Under the pieces are notes generated by a model. It saw nothing but the letters and a program-made list of their open reading frames with translations. It had not been told where the DNA came from and searched no databases. From Clostridia bacterium (GTDB lineage: Bacteria > Bacillota > Clostridia > TANB77 > UBA1234), in NCBI GenBank assembly GCA_017539905.1, contig JAFYBZ010000013.1, positions 1 to 56,665 on the forward strand: a stretch of DNA of 56,665 nucleotides. The letters run 5' to 3'. Position numbers and translations under genes: made by a program. Of the stretch, positions 17,752-26,762 are shown piece by piece (positions within the stretch are counted from its first letter, which is position 1; every line of letters starts with the position of its first letter).

Positions 17752-18420
17752 TTAATTAATGATACCATTTTGTATTTTTATGTGCAATAATATGTCCTCA
17801 TATGATGTTACTGGTATTGCACCATCTTTAATCAAATTATTTGTTCCTTCAGAATAAATGCTACCGATATTGCCCGGCACAGCAAATACATTTTTCCCTT
17901 GCTCCAATGCACAATCAACTGTGATTAATGCTCCGCTTTTTGCTTTGGCCTCGACCACAACTACTCCATTAGATAATCCGCTAATTAATCTATTTCTTTT
18001 TGGAAAATTATCTTTTTCTGGTTTTGTACCTAATGGAAATTCCGAGATTATAAGGCCACCACTTCTAATTATATTTTTATAAAGCTCCTCATTCTCTTTT
18101 GGATAAATAATGTCTATCCCACATCCAAGCACTGCAATAGTCTTTCCAATCTTGTCATACGCTCCCTCGTGGGCACAGCTATCTATTCCTTTTGCAAGGC
18201 CACTAATTATAGTGACTCCTCTTTTCGACAAATCACTTGAAAGCTTTTTTGAAATTCTTCGACCATAATCAGATGCATCTCTTGCGCCGACAATTGCAAT
18301 TGAAGGTTCATTTAATAATCTAATATCACCAACACAATAGATCTCCTCGGGTGGATCACAAATCTCCTTAAGCTTAACAGGGTAAAAAGCATCGCTTTGA
18401 TTAATTCTAATAACGTTCAT
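17752..18420 (-). CDS. dprA: DprA/Smf DNA-processing protein, minimal form
   Basis: About 222 aa, against 300-360 in most bacteria. ATG 18420 follows GGGAGG; an in-frame ATG at 18459 lies inside the folD terminator and is rejected. Nearly only the Rossmann-like core is present: IVGARDASDYGRR, SGLAKGIDSCAH, VLGCGIDIIYP, FPKRNRLISGLS, VEAKAKSGALIT, VFAVPG. The N-terminal SAM domain and the C-terminal winged helix are missing. DprA loads RecA on incoming single-stranded DNA during transformation. With a type IV pilus locus close by, competence is possible, but no ComEA/ComEC is seen here. Confidence 0.9.
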   Translation of the reverse strand: MNVIRINQSDAFYPVKLKEICDPPEEIYCVGDIRLLNEPSIAIVGARDASDYGRRISKKLSSDLSKRGVTIISGLAKGIDSCAHEGAYDKIGKTIAVLGCGIDIIYPKENEELYKNIIRSGGLIISEFPLGTKPEKDNFPKRNRLISGLSNGVVVVEAKAKSGALITVDCALEQGKNVFAVPGNIGSIYSEGTNNLIKDGAIPVTSYEDILLHIKIQNGIIN

Positions 18421-18432
18421 AAAAACCTCCCA

Positions 18433-18465
18433 ACAAAATAGGGGCAAATGATAAATCATTTGCCC
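18433..18465 (-). terminator. Terminator after folD
   Basis: Eleven-bp stem GGGGCAAATGA/TCATTTGCCCC with a 4-nt loop, followed on the minus strand by a broken T-run. It separates folD from dprA. Confidence 0.8.
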
Positions 18466-18472
18466 CTGTTAT

Positions 18473-19300
18473 TTACTCTACCGTTTTAATTAAGTTATCG
18501 ATAAGACTTATAATCGTCATCGGACCCACTCCTCCAGGAACCGGTGTAATCAATTCACACTTATCTTTAACATTTTCAAAATCTACATCTCCAACAATCT
18601 TCTTTTCTTCAGATAATCGATTGATGCCAACATCAATTACTACTGCTCCCTCTTTAATCATATCAGCAGTAATGTATCTTGGCTTGCCAATTGCAACTAC
18701 TAATATGTCTGCTTCTCTTGTAATCTCTCCAAGATTTTTTGTACGAGAATGACATATCGTAACTGTACCATTGCTGTTTAAAAGTGATAGTGCCATCGGC
18801 CTACCTACTAGATTACTTCTCCCAACAACTACACATCGTTTACCATCAATTGATACTTTGTATTCGCTAAGAAGTTTCATGATACCTAGTGGCGTAGCTG
18901 GTGTAAATATTGGATGACCTGCTGCCAAATTTCCAAGGTTAATACTATTTAATCCATCTACATCTTTTTTTGGTAAGATTCTATCGAACGCTTCCAAAAT
19001 ATTTAAGTGATGTGGAATTGGACTTTCAATCAAAATTGCAGTAACCTCATCATTTGCATTTAGTTCATCAATTTGTTTTAACAATGCTTCTTGTGTAATT
19101 TCTTTATCGAGTACTAACTCAGAATATGGAATTCCAAGTTCTAAGCAAGTCTTTCCTTTAAGTCTAGTATATATCTCAGCTGCAGCATCATCACCAATTC
19201 TTATCATTACAAGATTTGGTTTTTTAGGTAATGATGCAATTCTTTCTTTATACTGTTCTTTTAATTTTGATGAAATCATTTTGCCGTCAATTAGATTCAA
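18473..19300 (-). CDS. folD: Methylenetetrahydrofolate dehydrogenase/cyclohydrolase FolD
   Basis: About 275 aa, usual length. The start is probably TTG 19300, six bases after AGAGGTG; the GTG at 19309 falls inside that site. The catalytic Lys is in EIYTRLKGKTC (near residue 48), and KKDVDGLN holds the conserved Asp. The NADP site is VVVGRSNLVGRPMA, and the end is ELITPVPGGVGPMT. It makes 10-formyl-THF from methylene-THF in two steps. Odd: the usual Q-L-P-L-P motif reads ESPIPHH here (near 93), with Glu for the Gln that helps the catalytic Lys. The gene ends just before a strong hairpin terminator. Confidence 0.95.
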   Translation of the reverse strand: MNLIDGKMISSKLKEQYKERIASLPKKPNLVMIRIGDDAAAEIYTRLKGKTCLELGIPYSELVLDKEITQEALLKQIDELNANDEVTAILIESPIPHHLNILEAFDRILPKKDVDGLNSINLGNLAAGHPIFTPATPLGIMKLLSEYKVSIDGKRCVVVGRSNLVGRPMALSLLNSNGTVTICHSRTKNLGEITREADILVVAIGKPRYITADMIKEGAVVIDVGINRLSEEKKIVGDVDFENVKDKCELITPVPGGVGPMTIISLIDNLIKTVE

Positions 19301-19327
19301 AACTATCACCTCTCATATTATGGTTAT

Positions 19328-19347
19328 GGCGCCCATAGGGCGCCAAT
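19328..19347. repeat. GC-rich hairpin, possible dispersed repeat
   Basis: GGCGCCC-ATA-GGGCGCC, a perfect 7-bp stem in an otherwise AT-rich stretch between uppP and folD. It resembles the GC hairpins near 41917 and 53148, but lacks the GCTACG tail found at those two. There is no T-run, so it is not a clear terminator. Confidence 0.5.
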
Positions 19348-19354
19348 ATAATTA

Positions 19355-20233
19355 TTAAAATCCACGTATAAACAAAAGTACAATTAAAAGTATTCCAAAG
19401 CCAACTCTATAAATTGCAAATATTGAATACTTGCCTTTTTTAAGATATGCCATAAATACTTTTATTGCTAAAAATCCTACTACAAAGCTTACAAGATTTC
19501 CTAAAAGAACTGGTATCCAATATGTAGAATCAGATCCAATATCTTTAATAAATCCTGCAACCTTAACTATCATTCCTGCTGCAATCAATGGTATTGATAA
19601 AAAGAACGATAACTTCGCACTTGTAGTTCTATCATACTTTAATGTTCTTGATGTTGATATTGTAATTCCCGATCTTGATACTCCAGGAAATACTGCAGCT
19701 ACTGCTTGTGATAACCCAACAATCAAAGTATCTTTTAATGAAAGATTATCAAATGTTTTTTTAGCTTCACAAATTCTATCAACTACATAAAGCAATATAC
19801 CCATGATAATTGAAGCAATTGCTATTAGTAAAACATGCAAACTTTGACTATCGCCGATTATTTTTTCAGAAATCTTGTTTAGAACTATGTACAAAATTCC
19901 TGTTGGAATTGTAGCTGCTATGATATACCAAAATATTTTGCCTTTTTGTTTTTGATCATCACTTGCTTCTTCTTTACCTTTTTTAGATAGTCTCATGAAT
20001 CCACATTTAATAAGCTCAATGCCTTCTTTAAAGAAATATACACACATAGCTATTAGTGTTCCAACATTAAGCAAGTCTACAAGCTCAGAGATAAAATCAT
20101 ACTCCGCTACAGGATTAAACCAATTAAATAACCATCCAAAAAATTCAACATGTGCAGAGCTCGAAATTGGTAAAAACTCTGTAAGGCCTTGGATTAGTCC
20201 AAGTAAAACTGCTCTAATAATATTTATATCCAT
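19355..20233 (-). CDS. uppP: Undecaprenyl-diphosphatase UppP (BacA)
   Basis: 292 aa, usual length. ATG 20233 follows GAGAGGA. The two family motifs are plain: QGLTEFLPISSSAH near residue 15 and PGVSRSGITIS near 185, which together form the active site. About eight membrane helices are seen. It removes a phosphate from undecaprenyl diphosphate outside the membrane so that the lipid carrier for wall building is reused, and gives bacitracin resistance when high. It begins 23 bp after the TPR gene, likely one transcript. Confidence 0.95.
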   Translation of the reverse strand: MDINIIRAVLLGLIQGLTEFLPISSSAHVEFFGWLFNWFNPVAEYDFISELVDLLNVGTLIAMCVYFFKEGIELIKCGFMRLSKKGKEEASDDQKQKGKIFWYIIAATIPTGILYIVLNKISEKIIGDSQSLHVLLIAIASIIMGILLYVVDRICEAKKTFDNLSLKDTLIVGLSQAVAAVFPGVSRSGITISTSRTLKYDRTTSAKLSFFLSIPLIAAGMIVKVAGFIKDIGSDSTYWIPVLLGNLVSFVVGFLAIKVFMAYLKKGKYSIFAIYRVGFGILLIVLLFIRGF

Positions 20234-20256
20234 TAATTTTAATCCTCTCTTTGCTA

Positions 20257-22092
20257 TTATCTATTGTATCTATTTAGAAAATCAAAACCTTCATCGTCAT
20301 CTAGTTCAACATCATAAATTCTTTTATGAGTTCTATTCTTTTCTTTTTCTTCTTCGCTCTTTCTAATTTTTTCTTGGTTCTTAAGTCTAACTGCTTTTTC
20401 GTCTTCTTCTTTCTTAAGCTTTTTAAACTTTTCGAAGATGTCTAGTTCTTCTTCATCATCACTAATGAAAGATTCCTTTTTAGAATAAGAGTAATCTTCT
20501 TTTGGCTCTTCCTCATATTCTTCGTCTTGAGAATCTTCTTCTATCTCTTCATACTCTGGTTGCTCACTATAATCCTCAACTACTCTTACTTTAGATGGAG
20601 CTTCGTACTCTTCATCTTCATATTCATCTTCATCATCGTCATCTTCATATTCTTCATCAGCACCGATAAGTTTTTTAAAGAATCCTAAGAAGCCATGTTT
20701 TTCTTTTGGTTCTTCTTCGTACTCTTCCTCATCTTCTACTTCTTCGTACTCAGTTTCATCTTGTTCATCTGAAGATGTGGTATCGTCTTCGATTTCATAA
20801 CCTAGTCTTCTAATTTTTTCTTCAAAAGTTAGTTCATGATCATCTTCTTCTGGAATATCCTCTTTTTCTTCTACCTTCTCTTCAACTTCTTCAACGTACT
20901 CATCAGCTTCTTTTAACTCTTTTGGTTCTTCTTCAGCTTCTTCTATTTCTTCATCTTCGATGTCATAAACTTTTTTGCTTGGTGCTGTATATTTTGGTTT
21001 TTCAAATTTAGGTCTTTCATATACAGATGCATCATCTGCTTTATTAAATTCTTTTGCTGCAACTGCACCTTTGATATATTGTCTTATATTAGCAAACACC
21101 GGCTCTTCAAGAGCTTTTTCTTCAAATGAATCATCTACATCAATTGCATAACCAATATAATTGATTGCTGTTTCATTATCTCCACGAAGAACGTTAATCT
21201 TCGCTAATTGGTAATAAGACTTAGCCATGCAATCACTATCTGGTGCAGATTTCTTGAACATCTCTTCAGCTTTTGAAAGTTCGTTTTTCAATAAATAGAT
21301 TTGTCCAAGATTAAAGAAACTATTAAACATAGTTGGATTAATCTCGATTGCTTTTCTATAACATATTTCTGCTTCATCAAATTTTTCTAATTCTGATTTT
21401 GCAACACCCATGCTGTAATATAAATCATAATTGTTTGCATCATACTTAGTAGCATTTTGATAAACCGTAGCCGCTTCATCAAACTTACCCTCTTTCATAA
21501 GTATCTCGCCAAGCAATTCTGAAGCAGGTGTAAAGTCTGGTTTGATTCTTAAACTATTATCTAATACAAGGCATGCATCATTTAACTTGCCCATATCTTT
21601 AAAGATTAAACCAATTTCGTAATATGACTTGAAGTCATCTCTATTAAGCTCGATAGCTTTTGCATATCTATCGAACGCAGTTCTTCTATCTCCGCTATAT
21701 TTATACATCTTACCAATCTTTGAATAAGTTTTACTATTGTTAGGATTTTTGGTAAGTGCTTGTTTATAAAAGTCTATTGCTCTTGTATAGTTTTCTTTAC
21801 TAGCGTAAAAATCGCCCAATTTAATTCTTACAAATTCATCTAAATCAACATTAGAAAAGTCTGCCCATAGTATCAAACTAGGAACAATGAAGTTTAAGAT
21901 TAAGAAGTATATTTGCATATACCAATTAATATTAAGTCCCATAATCAATGCAACTATTTGAATAATTGTATTTACAACTTGCAAAACACTAATGAATAAA
22001 TAAGTTTGATTGTGAGATTTAATATACTTCTTAACGATATAGTAAATAAATAAGGCATTTAAAACCCAATACACAATATTTTGAATAACCAT
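20257..22092 (-). CDS. Membrane TPR protein with long acidic C-terminal tail
   Basis: 611 aa. The first 80 residues hold three hydrophobic helices. Residues about 90-330 are seven or so tetratricopeptide units (AIDFYKQALTKNPNNSKTY, AFDRYAKAIELNRDDFKSYY, AEICYRKAIEINPTMFNSFF). Then comes an acidic, low-complexity tail (about 367-600), with long Glu/Asp/Tyr runs such as YEEVEDEEEYEEEPKE. The end is lysine-rich and then acidic. TPRs bind partner proteins; the tail is probably disordered. It lies upstream of uppP and may help wall synthesis proteins, but this is only from position. No enzyme motif is visible. Confidence 0.75.
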   Translation of the reverse strand: MVIQNIVYWVLNALFIYYIVKKYIKSHNQTYLFISVLQVVNTIIQIVALIMGLNINWYMQIYFLILNFIVPSLILWADFSNVDLDEFVRIKLGDFYASKENYTRAIDFYKQALTKNPNNSKTYSKIGKMYKYSGDRRTAFDRYAKAIELNRDDFKSYYEIGLIFKDMGKLNDACLVLDNSLRIKPDFTPASELLGEILMKEGKFDEAATVYQNATKYDANNYDLYYSMGVAKSELEKFDEAEICYRKAIEINPTMFNSFFNLGQIYLLKNELSKAEEMFKKSAPDSDCMAKSYYQLAKINVLRGDNETAINYIGYAIDVDDSFEEKALEEPVFANIRQYIKGAVAAKEFNKADDASVYERPKFEKPKYTAPSKKVYDIEDEEIEEAEEEPKELKEADEYVEEVEEKVEEKEDIPEEDDHELTFEEKIRRLGYEIEDDTTSSDEQDETEYEEVEDEEEYEEEPKEKHGFLGFFKKLIGADEEYEDDDDEDEYEDEEYEAPSKVRVVEDYSEQPEYEEIEEDSQDEEYEEEPKEDYSYSKKESFISDDEEELDIFEKFKKLKKEEDEKAVRLKNQEKIRKSEEEKEKNRTHKRIYDVELDDDEGFDFLNRYNR

Positions 22093-22209
22093 AATATCTC
22101 TCTTTCTTTCAGAAAAAAATACAAAAAAATTGTTTATTAATTAACCTTATCTTACGTAAAAAATCTAGCTTTCTAACACTGATATTCTATACGATTTTGC
22201 GCCATTTGT

Positions 22210-23520
22210 CTAGTCAACTTCGCTTATTATCCATTGATCATTTTGTGTATAAAGTTCGAATTTTTTCTTAGTCTCTTTTCTTCCATTTACTACTAAAACA
22301 TCTAAATTATGTAAATTGTTTTTCAATTTGTCATCTTCGCTTATTGTATTATCTCCAGAAACGTATTCAAAAGATGACATTTCGCTTAACATAATGAATG
22401 GTTCGCTATGATTTTGAGATTTGTATGTATTATAATCTGTGTTTATGATGTTTTTTGCATAATGAGCAAGCTCACTATATATTTTTCTCATTGCAATATT
22501 TGATGGGTCTTTCTCTATAAGCATATTGAAAGAGTTCTCATCAATCGACATTATGTCAATCATATCTCCTGAATTAAGTTGCAAACTATTCACAATAAGA
22601 TTCGTGATTGCATTGCTAAGCTTAATCTCATCATTAGACACTTTTTCCTTATAAAGTACCTCGTTTTCCCATAATTCTGCATCTAATGTGTACTCTTCTA
22701 GATTTCTTCCTTGAATGAATTCCATTTCATCTCTTGTGAAATAGTAATATCCATCTGGAGAAACATATTCAACATTGTCTAGCTCAGGAATAAGAGCAAA
22801 TAAAGCTATAACATTGTTATTGTATTGGTTTCTATCTACTATAAATTCTGAATAATTAATAACTAGTCTTGTTGGTTTTGAAGAAGACCTAATAGTTACA
22901 TTCGTGATATTCTTAGAATATGGTAAAAGATTAATGATATTTTGAATGCCCTCATAATCCATCAGTGAAGTCTTCTTCAATTTGATTAGTTCAGCAATAT
23001 CATAATTTGGTTCTGTTGATACTACTACCTTGAATGCATACTCTACTTCACCTTTCTCATAATAACTCAATTTTATGTAGTAGTAATATGTGTCTTCTTT
23101 GTCTGGCATTATAATCTGCTCAACATATCTGTTCGAATAAGAATCAATTGGATTCTCTTGTGGAATAGAGCTACTAATATACTGATTTCCATCGCTATCA
23201 AAATAATTGATACTCTTAACTTCAAATACTCTTCTAGTTCCTGCTTGACTCGAAACCTCAATTGTAACTGTCTCACCAGGTGAAGCAATAATTGTATTTT
23301 CAGATTTAAAGTTATAATTGAAATTATTCTCTTTTAATACTTGTGTAAAAGCTTTCCAATTATGATTTCCTCTAATCAAAACAGCTGAAGATTGAGTACT
23401 TGTAACGCTAACATCTGGAATCTTCTCACTATTTAAACTAATCATAAATATAGTAATGGTGAATAATGCAAGCACAATCGCCATAATAATCTTTAATAAG
23501 ACTTTAAAAAACTTCTTCAA
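22210..23520 (-). CDS. Membrane-anchored DUF4825-like protein
   Basis: About 436 aa. The TTG at 23520 is chosen: GGAAGGTG precedes it and the protein then begins LKKFFKVLLK. In-frame ATGs at 23616 and 23535 lie in the upstream terminator or just ahead of the site. One membrane helix (about 8-28) precedes an outer part. Near residues 185-265 are IINLLPYSKNI, RLVINYSEF, ALFALIPELDNVEY and YYFTRDEMEF, the spacing and wording of DUF4825 domains. These often occur with anti-sigma or receptor-like proteins. The rest is unknown. Its function cannot be told; it may sense something outside the cell. Confidence 0.6.
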   Translation of the reverse strand: MKKFFKVLLKIIMAIVLALFTITIFMISLNSEKIPDVSVTSTQSSAVLIRGNHNWKAFTQVLKENNFNYNFKSENTIIASPGETVTIEVSSQAGTRRVFEVKSINYFDSDGNQYISSSIPQENPIDSYSNRYVEQIIMPDKEDTYYYYIKLSYYEKGEVEYAFKVVVSTEPNYDIAELIKLKKTSLMDYEGIQNIINLLPYSKNITNVTIRSSSKPTRLVINYSEFIVDRNQYNNNVIALFALIPELDNVEYVSPDGYYYFTRDEMEFIQGRNLEEYTLDAELWENEVLYKEKVSNDEIKLSNAITNLIVNSLQLNSGDMIDIMSIDENSFNMLIEKDPSNIAMRKIYSELAHYAKNIINTDYNTYKSQNHSEPFIMLSEMSSFEYVSGDNTISEDDKLKNNLHNLDVLVVNGRKETKKKFELYTQNDQWIISEVD

Positions 23521-23604
23521 AATAACACCTTCCATCCATAAAAACTTAACCCATATCGCAATCATTATACTATAAAACAGAGTAAAAAAGTATATAATTT
23601 GGAT

Positions 23605-23638
23605 AAAAAAATCCAAAGGAATTATTCCTTTGGATTTT
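23605..23638 (-). terminator. Terminator after the coiled-coil gene
   Basis: ATCCAAAGGAA-TTA-TTCCTTTGGAT stem with A/T flanks and a seven-base T-run on the minus strand. Confidence 0.88.
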
Positions 23639-23651
23639 CATTTTTAACTAA

Positions 23652-24707
23652 TTATTTAACTTTATTCTTTTTCTTGAATAGGTTTGCAATTGGTCTTACG
23701 AATACATCATAAACCTTCTCTGCAAATGATTTCTTAACGGCAAGTGCAGTAATTGCTTCTTCACCATCAATTGTAGTAGCAACACTACTAGCATATTGTT
23801 TATTATATGCATCTTCAAGTCTAGCAAGTGCTGGAGAAATCTCTTGTTTAATATATTCAAGTGCTCCACCTTTACTTGTAGTTCTTTCAAGATCAATAGT
23901 AACGTGTACACAATTTTCTAAGTTTGTAATCTTAGATTTAATAAGCTTTTCAGCATTTTTATATTCATCACTTTCTGGTGAAGTTGTTGCAATGTTAGCA
24001 AGATATGCTTTGTATTCTTGCAACTCAGGGAAATCCATTTTAGCTTCATATTGATCTGCAGGAAGTCCTGCTGTAGCACTGATATAAGCATTTGAAAGAA
24101 TTTCACTTAGCTCAACATTATATTTAGCTTGTGATTGTAATTCTTCAATTCTAGCTTTACCATCAGTAATTTGATGATCAACATCAGCTGAAAGAGCTTT
24201 AATTCTATCGTATAATTCAATAGGGAATTCTTCCTCTGTATTGCAGTTAGTTGCATAAGTAACAATTGAATTAATTAGATTCTTAAAACTGTTATCTTCT
24301 TCCCAAAGAATAAGTGACTTTTTACTGTTAGGATTAATCATCTTCTCTAACTTGTCTAATTTCTGAACTATTCTTTGAAGTTCTGCAACGCTTGGCTTAG
24401 TAGCTGTAGCATCTGGTGTATTGGCAAAAATATTACCTGAAGTAGCGTTTTCTTGATTTGCATAACTATAATTGTTTAAATAAGTAATATTATCTTTAAC
24501 AGTATAAGTAGGTGTAACATTAACTGCTTCTGCTTCTTTTTGGTAAGCAGTTGCAATAGAACCGAAGTTGATTTTGCCTTCAGATATATTGTTAACGATT
24601 CCAAAATTAGCGCCAGTATCAGCAGGGCTCTCAGGAACAATTATTTTACTAAAATCAATTTTAAGTGGCTCTTGAGAAGAAACACCTTCATTATTTATAT
24701 TGTTCAT
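23652..24707 (-). CDS. Unknown alpha-helical protein with basic C-terminus
   Basis: 351 aa; I do not recognise a family. No signal peptide or membrane segment is seen. The N-terminal 110 residues are rich in Asn, Thr and Ala. Residues about 115-320 are mostly helical, with coiled-coil patches (ELQRIVQKLDKLEKMI, ARIEELQSQAKYNVELSEIL). The last 15 residues (FVRPIANLFKKKNKVK) are basic and amphipathic, which could touch the membrane. It has its own promoter and terminator. The strong AGGAGG site is more than 30 bases before the ATG, with a hairpin between them, suggesting folded-leader control. Confidence 0.6.
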   Translation of the reverse strand: MNNINNEGVSSQEPLKIDFSKIIVPESPADTGANFGIVNNISEGKINFGSIATAYQKEAEAVNVTPTYTVKDNITYLNNYSYANQENATSGNIFANTPDATATKPSVAELQRIVQKLDKLEKMINPNSKKSLILWEEDNSFKNLINSIVTYATNCNTEEEFPIELYDRIKALSADVDHQITDGKARIEELQSQAKYNVELSEILSNAYISATAGLPADQYEAKMDFPELQEYKAYLANIATTSPESDEYKNAEKLIKSKITNLENCVHVTIDLERTTSKGGALEYIKQEISPALARLEDAYNKQYASSVATTIDGEEAITALAVKKSFAEKVYDVFVRPIANLFKKKNKVK

Positions 24708-25026
24708 TAATTTATTAGGCTAAGTAAGGATACTTAAGCCATACCTCCTTTTTCTCTTAAGTATATTGTTTAACCAAACAATCACCAAAGGAAAATTTAA
24801 AAATGGTGATGCTTCATCTTTAGTAAAAGTATATAAATTAAAACATTATATTTTAATAGTTAACTTAGTAAAAATAAAAGCGCCGTAAGAAAAATCAATT
24901 TCCTATACAGTAAAAATTATATCGTTTTTACAAATAGTTTACAATTACACCGCGTTTAAATTTTTGTTACACTAAAGTTACATAAATAGCCAAAATACGG
25001 CATTACAAAACACTGTTAACAGCAAA
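24708..25026 (-). promoter_or_regulatory. Long leader of the coiled-coil gene with promoter and stem pair
   Basis: This 319-bp gap holds no gene. On the minus strand TTTACT (24872-24867), a 16-bp spacer and TATAAT (24850-24845) form a fair promoter. Nearer the gene, ATACTTAAG and CTTAAGTAT (9 bp each, 24728-24762) enclose the AGGAGG site in a 17-nt loop. Alternatively, GGCTTAAGTA pairs with TACTTAGCC between AGGAGG and the start (24719-24741). Both use the same central bases, so they exclude each other. The rest shows only AT-rich sequence. Confidence 0.5.
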
Positions 25027-25056
25027 AAGCACTGCTATGCATACATAGCAGTGCTT
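25027..25056 (-). terminator. Terminator of the spoIID-to-acyl-CoA-synthetase operon
   Basis: Thirteen-bp perfect stem AAGCACTGCTATG/CATAGCAGTGCTT with a 4-nt loop and a T-run on the minus strand. Confidence 0.92.
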
Positions 25057-25068
25057 CTATCCATACAA

Positions 25069-26748
25069 CTATTTATTGCCTAGTATTTTGGCTATTTCTT
25101 CGTGTCTCTTAACCTTATTAGTTGTTGTTTTTATTAATGGTTCTTCTGTAATTGTAACGTTTTTAATGTACTTGTAAGTAGGCATTTTCTTGTTAATTGA
25201 AGTCTTAATCAAGTTCCAATAATACTCTCTTAAGGCTTCGCCTTGCTTATCTCCAACTTTTTCCTTAATCTCATTCTTGTTATATACAATCTTACAATGT
25301 AGATTAATGTCTCCATCCTCTTGAGGTGCTCCATATACAATACATTCAGCAACTCCAGGAAGTTCATTTACTAGCATTTCAAGCTCATCTGGAAATACAT
25401 TTTTACCATTCTTAAGAATAATAACATCTTTCTTTCTACCTGTAATATACAAGTAGCCATCGCTATCAATTTTACCTAAATCGCCTGTATGAAGCCAACC
25501 ATTCTTAAGAACTTTTTTGGTTTCTTCTTTATCGTCGTAATAGCCTAACATTACGCTATCTGACTTAGTAATGATTTCTCCAATACCATCTTCATTTGGA
25601 TTATCAATCTTAACTCTAATACCTTCTAATGGTCTTCCTACACTTCCTAATCTTGTATGTCCTCCATACTCTGCACAAATAACTGGTGATGTCTCAGTAA
25701 GGCCATAACCTTGATAAACAACAATACCCAAATCATTTAAAGCCTTACATACTTCTGGATTGAAAGGAGCTCCACCACAAATAACAAATCTTAGGTTCTC
25801 TCCTATTCTTTCATGAACATCCTTAAATAGTTTTGTTCTAACATCTATTCCAATTTTCTTAAGTGCTTCACTTGCTTTAAGAGCAACTTTTAATTGCATC
25901 ATCTTCTTGTTCTTTTCAACGTTCTTCATGATGGTTTTATAAACACCTTCCATCAAAGCTGGAACGCTAACAAAACAAGTAACATTAAAATCTTTAATAT
26001 TATCTACGAAATGTCTTAAGCCTTCGCAATATGCTCTCTTAGCACCAACGCTTATACCATATAAGAATCCTGTACTACATTCAAAGGTATGATGTAACGG
26101 CAGGAACGATAAGTAAATATCATCTTTAGTAATTGGATATAAAAAAGATATTCCATATAATTGTTGGCAAAGATTTTTATGAGTAAGCATAACACACTTA
26201 GCAGCTTGTGTTGTTCCTGATGTGAATAGCATAAATCTCATTTTATCGTTGTTAATTCTTACTCTATTAAATTTATTATTTTTGTTTAAAAATAATTCAT
26301 AACCTTTTTCTAATACGCCAACAAAATCTGTGTCCATGCAAATGTAATGTTTTACATGAACATTTTCATCTTCTTTAAATTTATCAACATACTCACTATA
26401 TTTTTTATCATATATTAAGACTTCTGCATCTGAACGAATAAGTAATGTTTTAAATTCGATTTCAGGAAGTGAGCGGTCAAGCGGAACACAAATCAAGTCG
26501 CTACATGCAGTAGCCATATATGTAACTTCCCATTCATATCTATTTGGTGAAATAAAAGCAATTCTATTATTTTTAAGCCCAAGACTTAAGAAATATTCAC
26601 CTAAACTTTTTACATCTTTAACAAATTGAGAGTACTTAATAGAAACGATGTCGCCTTTAACTTTAAATAAAAAACCAACTTCGTCTTTAAACTGCTTTTC
26701 AATCTTGGATAGTACTTCACGTAAATCTTTAAATTTTTTCTTTGCCAT
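25069..26748 (-). CDS. AMP-binding long-chain acyl-CoA synthetase family protein
   Basis: 559 aa. ATG 26748 follows AAGGAG. Adenylate-forming enzyme motifs are in order: LFTSGTTQAAKC near residue 180, YGLTETSPVICAEYGG near 351, GWLHTGDLGKID near 420, and TGRKKDVIILKNGKNVFPDE near 440. The final Lys is in KTTTNKVKR. These fit fatty acid or other acyl activation. Odd: the P-loop usually reads SGTTGxPKG, but here it has Gln and Cys for two of the glycines. It is the last gene of the operon, 14 bp after holA. The acyl substrate is unknown; recycling of fatty acids for lipids is a plausible use. Confidence 0.85.
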   Translation of the reverse strand: MAKKKFKDLREVLSKIEKQFKDEVGFLFKVKGDIVSIKYSQFVKDVKSLGEYFLSLGLKNNRIAFISPNRYEWEVTYMATACSDLICVPLDRSLPEIEFKTLLIRSDAEVLIYDKKYSEYVDKFKEDENVHVKHYICMDTDFVGVLEKGYELFLNKNNKFNRVRINNDKMRFMLFTSGTTQAAKCVMLTHKNLCQQLYGISFLYPITKDDIYLSFLPLHHTFECSTGFLYGISVGAKRAYCEGLRHFVDNIKDFNVTCFVSVPALMEGVYKTIMKNVEKNKKMMQLKVALKASEALKKIGIDVRTKLFKDVHERIGENLRFVICGGAPFNPEVCKALNDLGIVVYQGYGLTETSPVICAEYGGHTRLGSVGRPLEGIRVKIDNPNEDGIGEIITKSDSVMLGYYDDKEETKKVLKNGWLHTGDLGKIDSDGYLYITGRKKDVIILKNGKNVFPDELEMLVNELPGVAECIVYGAPQEDGDINLHCKIVYNKNEIKEKVGDKQGEALREYYWNLIKTSINKKMPTYKYIKNVTITEEPLIKTTTNKVKRHEEIAKILGNK

Positions 26749-26762
26749 TTTAAACTCCTTAA

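Noticed and set aside
19431..19790. Plus-strand frame of 119 codons
   Set aside because: Antisense to uppP, whose motifs are clear on minus.
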